30,024 bases of DNA from Fidelibacterota bacterium (GTDB lineage Bacteria > Marinisomatota > Marinisomatia > SCGC-AAA003-L08 > GCA-002719095), in NCBI GenBank assembly GCA_002705575.1, contig PAHI01000078.1, positions 1-30,024 of the forward strand. The letters run 5' to 3'. Made by a program: the position numbers and the translations under genes. Positions 24,664-30,024 of the stretch are shown here, in pieces (within the stretch, counting starts at the first letter, position 1; each line of letters starts with the position of its first letter). Under the pieces are notes generated by a model, which was not told the DNA's origin, did not search any database, and was given only the letters and a program-made list of their open reading frames with translations.

Positions 24664-26490
24664 ATGAAAAAAATTATATATTTAACATCTATTCTACTCA
24701 CTTTTGTATCGATTAACGCACAGGAATTAGATCCAGCATTCTTGGACAGCCTTCCTGAGGATATTAGAGAAGATCTAGAAAAGCAAAATAATGCAAATAT
24801 AGAGATGGCCAATCCTATTTATAGAAGTATTGAATCTCAAACAAAACTCGAAAAAAAGAAATTAGCTGATCTAAAAAAGCGCTTAGAAGATGATTTAGAA
24901 TATCTCGAAGATAGACTGGCAGATGAAAACTTTGATCTAAACACAAATCAGCTGCCTTTATTCGGTAGTGATTTTTTTAGCACTTATCAATCTACGTATA
25001 TGCCAATCAATGAACCAAATCTTAGTTCTTCTTATATATTGGATCATGGCGACGTATTAGAAATTCAATTAATAGGTCAGAAAGATGAAAAGGAAATACA
25101 TCAAATAAAAAGAGATGGATCAATAAACCTTCCAGATATTGGACCACTTACCATTGCCGGTCTTTCATTAGGAGACGCCATTCTTTTGATAAAGTCAAAA
25201 ATAGATTCTACTTATATTGGTACTGAGGCATTCATCAGTCTTGATTCAGTTAGAGATATAAATGTTTTAGTATCTGGAAATGCATATAATCCTGGAATTT
25301 ATACTGTAAGTGGAAATTCAAATGTATTGCATGTAATTGGTGTTGCTGGCGGTATTGATGACTATGGAAGTTATAGAGAAATAAACTTAATTAGAGATAG
25401 TAAGGTGATTGAAACTCTAGATATGTATGATGTTTTGATAGCTGGGTTTTATAATACAAAAACTTCATTGAAATCAGGCGATATAATATTTGTTAAGCCT
25501 GTAAATAATCTTGTAAGCATAGACGGGGCTGTTAAAATTCCTGCTAAATATGAATTACTTGATAATCAAAATCTTTATGATTTGATTGATTATGCTAATG
25601 GAATTAGCAGTGATGCTGATTTACGAAACATATATCTAGATAGAATACTAGATGGAAAAATTAACTCACTTCCCATTAGAAACTTAGCTCAATTTAAGCA
25701 AATTATTTCAAAAGATGGAGATTCGATTTATATAAGAAAACATAGATTTAGAAATGTTAAAATTAATGGAGCTGTTTTAAAGCCTGGAAGATATCTTATG
25801 GCAGATGGCGAGTCTTTGAATGACTTAATAAATAAAGCAGGTGGCTTAACTCTTAATGCTTATTCTTTTGGTGCTGTCTATGAGAGTCAAAAGGCATTTA
25901 TAATAAATAAAATGGCCAAGGATAAGTTATATGAACAGTTTATCGATAACATTATTACAGTAAGCCAAAAAAATCCTACAGGAAATTTTAATTTAACGTC
26001 TATCATAGATCTTACACAGAATCTTAAAAACACCATGCCAAACGGAAGAGTGAATATAGATTTATCAGACATATCTAGTACAGAAAATTTAGTTATGCAA
26101 GAAGGAGATGTGCTAACTATTCCAGAAAAATCAGATCAGATATATATTTATGGTGAAGTAAATTATGAGGGAGCCCTCAAATTTGAAAGAGAAGAAGATA
26201 TATATTTTTATATAAATAAATCTGGCGGTCTTAAAGAAAATGCGGATCGAGAGGCAATATATGTTCTTCATCCAAACGGAGACACCCAAAAGATTGGCGT
26301 GGGTAGAAAGAATATTTTTCAAAGCAGTCCGTCTTCAAACAAAATGCAATTATATCCTGGGTCAGTAATTTTTATACCTAGAGGAATGGACAACTCTGCA
26401 ACAACTAGATTAGCTGCCCAAGCATATGTATCTATACTTGGAAATATTGGTATAGCTCTAGCATCGTTATCTTCTATAAATAATAATTAA
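24664..26490 (+). CDS. Wza/GfcE-like polysaccharide export protein with multiple SLBB domains
   Basis: 608 residues: signal peptide 1-19 (cleavage after INA), a charged helical stretch about 25-95 likely to be coiled coil, a polysaccharide-export domain starting at about residue 120 (LSSSYILDHGDVLEIQLIG, RDGSINLPDIGPLTIAGLSL), then SLBB units beginning near residues 200, 280, 364 and 492 (for example INGAVLKPGRYLMADG and IYGEVNYEGALKF) and a hydrophobic C-terminal segment ending the protein. Wza is an outer-membrane octamer that passes capsule. No cysteine is visible anywhere, so the usual lipobox is absent and it must be anchored otherwise. The gene is followed by a YjbH-family gene after 12 nt; in E. 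coli gfcD and gfcE pair in the same way. Confidence 0.82.
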   Translation: MKKIIYLTSILLTFVSINAQELDPAFLDSLPEDIREDLEKQNNANIEMANPIYRSIESQTKLEKKKLADLKKRLEDDLEYLEDRLADENFDLNTNQLPLFGSDFFSTYQSTYMPINEPNLSSSYILDHGDVLEIQLIGQKDEKEIHQIKRDGSINLPDIGPLTIAGLSLGDAILLIKSKIDSTYIGTEAFISLDSVRDINVLVSGNAYNPGIYTVSGNSNVLHVIGVAGGIDDYGSYREINLIRDSKVIETLDMYDVLIAGFYNTKTSLKSGDIIFVKPVNNLVSIDGAVKIPAKYELLDNQNLYDLIDYANGISSDADLRNIYLDRILDGKINSLPIRNLAQFKQIISKDGDSIYIRKHRFRNVKINGAVLKPGRYLMADGESLNDLINKAGGLTLNAYSFGAVYESQKAFIINKMAKDKLYEQFIDNIITVSQKNPTGNFNLTSIIDLTQNLKNTMPNGRVNIDLSDISSTENLVMQEGDVLTIPEKSDQIYIYGEVNYEGALKFEREEDIYFYINKSGGLKENADREAIYVLHPNGDTQKIGVGRKNIFQSSPSSNKMQLYPGSVIFIPRGMDNSATTRLAAQAYVSILGNIGIALASLSSINNN

Positions 26491-26502
26491 TAAAATCTAT
26501 GC

Positions 26503-28482
26503 ATGTTAAAATTTTTTTCTAATTATTTTAACTTCTGCCTACATTTAATTTTATTAATATCAGCATTCCCAATTAACGCAGATAATTTTAAGTATAATTC
26601 TTACAACAATCATGGCACTATTGGCTTAATAAATACACCGACAGCAAGGTTTTATGATGAGTCAGTTCATGGCATAACCCTTATTGATGGGACTCCTGAT
26701 CAAAAAATAACTTTTACCTCCAGTCCTTTTGACTGGTTTGAAGCATCTTTTTTTTATGCTAATGTTCAAGGATATGCTTATCCGGGATACGAGTATCAAG
26801 ACTATAAAGATAAAGGCTTTAATACGAAGATAAGATTAAAAAAAGAAGGCAGGTTACCAGCTATCGCTGTTGGCTTCTATGATTTTGCAGGTACGGGTTT
26901 ATACAGTTCAGAATATATTGTAAGTAGCTATGGTATAAATAACATTGATTTTCATTTTGGTTTGGGATGGGGCAGATTAAATCAAGAATCAGATGAATAT
27001 AAAAATCCTCTAGCGTATTTGAATGATGGATTTGAAAATAGGCCAGGTCTCTATGCTGCCTTAGGAGGACAATTTGAGACTGCTAAATTTTTTAGAGGCA
27101 ATGTTTCACCTTTTTATGGAGTTGCTTATAAAGCTAGTGAAAAGTTTGTTTTAAAATTTGAAAGAGATCCTATTGCTACAGAAAATAATTCACCAATCAT
27201 ATATGAGAAACCAAGTAGCAAATACTCAATGGGAGTTGATTATTTAATAAGCGACAGATTCTCTCTAGGAGCTTCTTTTGAAAGAGGAAACTTTTTTTCA
27301 TTAAGGCTTGTTTATAAAAACAATCCCAAAAAAACATTAAAAAAGTATGAGTACAAAAATCCTACACCAGATGACTATGATGATTATGAAAATCGTAATA
27401 AATGGGGAAAGTTAATAAGAAATTTAGACAAAAATGATATCGGCGTCAATAGAATTACCGAAACCAGTCGATCAATTGGCTTGGAATTGACACAATTTAT
27501 TCACCCTGATTTAAAAGTAGTTGAGCAGATTATAGAGCAAGCCAAAGTAAATGCTGGAATCAAGAAAGATATTAAAACAGATTTAAAAGTTGCCGGGTTA
27601 ACAGCCATATCAGAAATAGATGAGGACCTCCAAAAAAATGCAACAACTATCTACCAAAGAAAAGAGCTCAAAAATATAGTTACTACATCTACAAACATTA
27701 GATTTAGACCATACATCGCTTCAAGAGAAGAATTTTTTAAAGGAGCATTTTTGCTTACTAATAATACAGAGGTAGTAATTAGAAAAAATCTATTTTTCCA
27801 TTCAAATTTAAAATATAACCTTGTTAATAATTTTGATGACTTAAGATACCCCCCAATTGATACTGGTCCAGCTCAAGTAAGATCAGATAATAAGCAATAT
27901 CTCAAAGGTATGGTTAATAGTGGTATTTTGATTGGAAGAGCTCAACTTGATTATCATATAACGCCAAAAAACAATCATCATCTAATGTTTACAGGCGGTA
28001 TTCTTGAAGATATGTTTTCTGGATTTGGTATGGAGTACTTGTACTTTAAGCCGAATACAAATTATTCATTTGGCATAGAATTATTTAAAGTAAAAAAAAG
28101 AGACTATGAATGGAAATTCGGACATTTAGATTATGAGAACACACTCGCTAATGCCAAGTTCTACTATAGAAATTATGGATCGATTCCTTTTGATATGAAA
28201 TTATCTTTTGGTGAATATTTGGCAGGTGACGTTGGTTCAACTATTGAATTCTCAAGAACATTTAATGGAGGAGTTAAATTTGGTGCTTGGGCATCATTTA
28301 CTGATGTATCAAGTGAAGAATTCGGCGAGGGCAGTTTTGATAAAGGAATATTTTTTAAAATACCAATATATGGTGGACTATTTGATTATAAATGGAGGCC
28401 TTTAACAAAAGATCCTGCAGCAACATTACTAAGAAAACACACACTTTATGATCTTTTGGTTAAATTCAGACCAATAGAATAA
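26503..28482 (+). CDS. YjbH/GfcD-family outer-membrane beta-barrel protein
   Basis: 659 residues with a signal peptide (1-26, cleavage after INA). GTIGLINTPTARFYDESVHG followed by SPFDWFEASFFYANVQGY, then AVGFYDFAGTGLYSSEYIV and DFHFGLGWGRLN, are the opening of the YjbH family (GfcD in group 4 capsule). Alternating aromatic/hydrophobic strands to the C-terminus fit a large beta-barrel. Members are thought to assist exopolysaccharide passage or anchoring at the outer membrane. Some YjbH relatives are lipoproteins, but the signal region here has no cysteine at the cleavage site. It lies 12 nt after the Wza-like gene and ends 222 nt before the surface protein gene. Family reliable; biochemical role not established. 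Confidence 0.8.
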   Translation: MLKFFSNYFNFCLHLILLISAFPINADNFKYNSYNNHGTIGLINTPTARFYDESVHGITLIDGTPDQKITFTSSPFDWFEASFFYANVQGYAYPGYEYQDYKDKGFNTKIRLKKEGRLPAIAVGFYDFAGTGLYSSEYIVSSYGINNIDFHFGLGWGRLNQESDEYKNPLAYLNDGFENRPGLYAALGGQFETAKFFRGNVSPFYGVAYKASEKFVLKFERDPIATENNSPIIYEKPSSKYSMGVDYLISDRFSLGASFERGNFFSLRLVYKNNPKKTLKKYEYKNPTPDDYDDYENRNKWGKLIRNLDKNDIGVNRITETSRSIGLELTQFIHPDLKVVEQIIEQAKVNAGIKKDIKTDLKVAGLTAISEIDEDLQKNATTIYQRKELKNIVTTSTNIRFRPYIASREEFFKGAFLLTNNTEVVIRKNLFFHSNLKYNLVNNFDDLRYPPIDTGPAQVRSDNKQYLKGMVNSGILIGRAQLDYHITPKNNHHLMFTGGILEDMFSGFGMEYLYFKPNTNYSFGIELFKVKKRDYEWKFGHLDYENTLANAKFYYRNYGSIPFDMKLSFGEYLAGDVGSTIEFSRTFNGGVKFGAWASFTDVSSEEFGEGSFDKGIFFKIPIYGGLFDYKWRPLTKDPAATLLRKHTLYDLLVKFRPIE

Positions 28483-28570
28483 ATTCAATAGAGCATAATC
28501 TGACATATTAGAACATTGAGTACAACTATGTGTTTATAAAAAACAATATTATCTAAAAAAATAGTGACAT

Positions 28571-28610
28571 ATGCGTTAAAAGTAGTATCATGTTTCATAA
28601 CATGCGTTAA
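28571..28610 (+). promoter_or_regulatory. Repeat-rich operator candidate upstream of the surface protein gene
   Basis: ATGCGTTAA occurs at 28571-28579 and again at 28602-28610, 31 bp apart (about three helical turns). Overlapping it is a perfect inverted repeat CATGTT (28589-28594), TCAT, AACATG (28599-28604). Such a compact combination looks like a regulator binding site, about 35 bp upstream of a possible -35 box. Confidence 0.4.
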
Positions 28611-28644
28611 TATTAGAGGAACACGCAACATTACAATGGGGTAT

Positions 28645-28673
28645 TTGAAAAAATAATACTGTATATGTAAGAT
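28645..28673 (+). promoter_or_regulatory. Putative promoter of the surface protein gene
   Basis: TTGAAA (28645-28650) and TAAGAT (28668-28673) are separated by 17 bp. RNA would start near 28680, leaving a leader of about 25 nt with AGGG (28691-28694) 10 nt before the ATG. The 222-nt gap 28483-28704 contains this and the operator candidate, and I see no gene or strong terminator in it. Confidence 0.35.
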
Positions 28674-28704
28674 ATTTTATATGTATGGTGAGGGATAAAA
28701 AATT

Positions 28705-30024
28705 ATGAAAAATTTAAAAATGTATTCAATCAGTCTTCTTGCTTTGTTTGCTTTAGCTGCAATAGACACAAATGCAAATGAATTTGGTGTAAGCGAAACA
28801 AAATTAAGTGAGATAGAATCAAGAGTAAACGCAATGGGCTACGATGGTCTAGTTGCCACCAGAACTAGCTTGATTGCTGAACGAAATAACCTAATGGCCC
28901 TTCAGGATAACACACAAAGCCCATCTCAAATCAAAGCATATAACGGTCGAATTAATGAGGTAATGGTAGAGCTTTCAGCTATTCAAAAAGCTTTAATAGC
29001 CATTGTTGGTGCTGCAGCTGTCAGTAATTTAACTGATGATGGATATGATCGTAGTATTCCACCAGTTATTACAATCATTGGAGCTAACCCTGTAACAGTA
29101 GAACTAGGTTCAACATATTCTGATGCTGGTGCAACTTCTGTATCATCTCGTGGAACTAGCGTTTCAGTCTCGACTTCAAGCAATGTGGATACCTCTACTG
29201 TAGGATCGTACACAGTTACATATTCAGCAACCGATTTAAATGGTAATACCACCTCAGCAACAAGAGCAGTTAATGTTGAAGATACAACAGCACCTGTGAT
29301 AACTGTAACAGGTGACAATCCAGCATCTGCAGAACTTGGCGTCGCATATTCCGATGCTGGTGCTACTGCAACTGATGCTTCAGGATCAGTAGATGTAGTA
29401 TCTTCAGGTACTGTTGATACAGATACATTAGGAACATATACAATTACTTACACATCGACTGATGCTTCTGGAAATGTAGGAACAGCATCAAGAACAGTTA
29501 CTGTAAGTGATACTACAGTTCCAGTATTTACATCCTCAGCAACTTTCGTTGTAGATGAAGGCACAACTGCCATTGGTACTGTTACAGCTACCGATTTACA
29601 GGCTGTAACATTTACAATCTCTGGTAATGATAATATGGCAATTACTTCTGGAGGTGTTTTAACCTTTATAACACCTGCTGATTATGAAAGTCAGTCAGAA
29701 AGACCTCAAGATCTTCCGTATGATGGTAGTTCATATGATGTAACCGCCACTGTTACTGCAACTGATGCAAGTGATAATGCAGCTACTCAAGTTATAACAG
29801 TAAGTATTAATGATGTTGGTGGTCTTGATGACGATCCTGATACTGGCACAGGTACTGCAACAGCAAGTACTGGCTTTAATACAGGTGAAAACACAGGTGA
29901 AAACACAGGTGCTAACACAGGTGAAAACACAGGTGCTAACACAGGTGAAAACACAGGTGCCAACACAGGTGAAAACACAGGTGCCAACACGGGTGAAAAC
30001 ACAGGTGCCAACACAGGTGAAAAC
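28705..30024 (+). CDS. Secreted Ig-like/cadherin-like surface protein with NTGE/NTGA repeats, 3'-truncated
   Basis: An open frame of 440 codons that runs off the right edge. Signal peptide 1-24 (ends TNA-NE), then a helical section about 27-105 rich in charged residues, then two bacterial Ig-like (DUF5011-type) domains at about 119-193 and 197-271, each with the pattern PVIT-G-NP-ELG-YSDAGA-YT-TY-TD-GN and DTT linker, then a cadherin-like unit 273-371 with SDAT-type turns and PADYESQSE, a DDDPDTGTGT linker and the repeat from residue 392. Such modules occur in adhesins and cell-surface proteins secreted across the outer membrane. The gene follows the export genes but has its own leader. Size of the whole protein is not known. 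Confidence 0.8.
   Translation, partial: MKNLKMYSISLLALFALAAIDTNANEFGVSETKLSEIESRVNAMGYDGLVATRTSLIAERNNLMALQDNTQSPSQIKAYNGRINEVMVELSAIQKALIAIVGAAAVSNLTDDGYDRSIPPVITIIGANPVTVELGSTYSDAGATSVSSRGTSVSVSTSSNVDTSTVGSYTVTYSATDLNGNTTSATRAVNVEDTTAPVITVTGDNPASAELGVAYSDAGATATDASGSVDVVSSGTVDTDTLGTYTITYTSTDASGNVGTASRTVTVSDTTVPVFTSSATFVVDEGTTAIGTVTATDLQAVTFTISGNDNMAITSGGVLTFITPADYESQSERPQDLPYDGSSYDVTATVTATDASDNAATQVITVSINDVGGLDDDPDTGTGTATASTGFNTGENTGENTGANTGENTGANTGENTGANTGENTGANTGENTGANTGEN
29878..30024 (+). repeat. 12-bp tandem repeat coding for NTGE/NTGA, continuing past the window
   Basis: Twelve full units of 12 bp plus one codon. The core is AACACAGGTGAA or AACACAGGTGCT/GCC. After two NTGE units the array alternates NTGA/NTGE as a 24-bp higher unit with almost no other change (AAT in the first unit, ACG in the tenth, GCT early and GCC later for the Ala codon). 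Units are multiples of three, so gain or loss changes protein length without a frameshift. Confidence 0.95.

Noticed and set aside
28983..29318. Reverse-strand 111-codon open frame
   Set aside because: It is a shadow of the forward surface-protein frame, which has a signal peptide and recognisable Ig-like domains.
29787..30014. Reverse-strand open frame coding for a VLAPVFSP-type repeat
   Set aside because: It is the antisense reading of the 12-bp repeat in the surface protein; a repeat whose unit is a multiple of three stays open on both strands. No start signals or upstream context support it.
29878..30024. CRISPR array
   Set aside because: The 12-bp units are contiguous, with no spacers, and are in frame with a coding sequence.

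Overview
The window is about 30 kb of AT-rich DNA (roughly one third G+C by eye) with every recognisable gene on the + strand, tightly packed with 1 to 11 bp overlaps and several TTG/GTG starts. The infC-rpmI-rplT-pheS-pheT block, a YjbH/GfcD-type barrel protein and a Wza-type exporter point to a Gram-negative gammaproteobacterium. The compactness and base composition suggest a streamlined marine lineage (SAR86-like); that is inference and no rRNA is present to test it.

Layout. (1) 3-20118: a surface-polysaccharide (O-antigen or capsule) biosynthesis locus. It holds a 5'-truncated capsule-type glycosyltransferase, a TylF-type methyltransferase, a DegT-family sugar aminotransferase, a second very divergent DegT-fold protein, a Wzy-like membrane protein, a GT4 glycosyltransferase, an AsnB-type amidotransferase, a bi-domain oxidoreductase, a heparinase II/III-like protein, another glycosyltransferase, wecB and wecC (UDP-ManNAcA synthesis), a second nucleotide-sugar dehydrogenase, an SDR epimerase/dehydratase, a PglC-type phosphoglycosyl transferase, and a fusion of a cytidylyltransferase to a PMI-type cupin. 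(2) 20115-20717: a PdxH-like flavoprotein that could supply PLP to the aminotransferases. (3) 20857-24606: infC (probably starting at a rare ATA codon), rpmI, rplT, pheS, pheT. (4) 24664-28482: polysaccharide export, a multi-SLBB Wza-like protein without a lipobox and a YjbH-family outer-membrane protein. (5) 28705-30024 and beyond: a secreted Ig-like/cadherin-like surface protein, cut by the window edge inside a perfect tetrapeptide repeat.

Working model (inference): WecB/WecC and the second dehydrogenase make uronic-acid sugar nucleotides, AsnB may amidate them, the aminotransferases and methyltransferase decorate sugars, the PGT loads the first sugar on undecaprenyl phosphate, the glycosyltransferases extend the unit, the Wzy-like protein polymerises it, and the Wza-like/YjbH pair exports or anchors it. 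No Wzx flippase and no Wzc/Wzb kinase-phosphatase pair lie in the window.

The most unusual signals are a stripped-down PheRS (PheS without its coiled-coil domain, PheT without the EMAP-II-like tRNA-binding domain), the rare infC start, two genes whose -10 box sits at exactly the distance expected for leaderless mRNAs, a perfect 16-bp inverted repeat inside a glycosyltransferase gene, the cytidylyltransferase-cupin fusion, and the NTGE/NTGA repeat protein.
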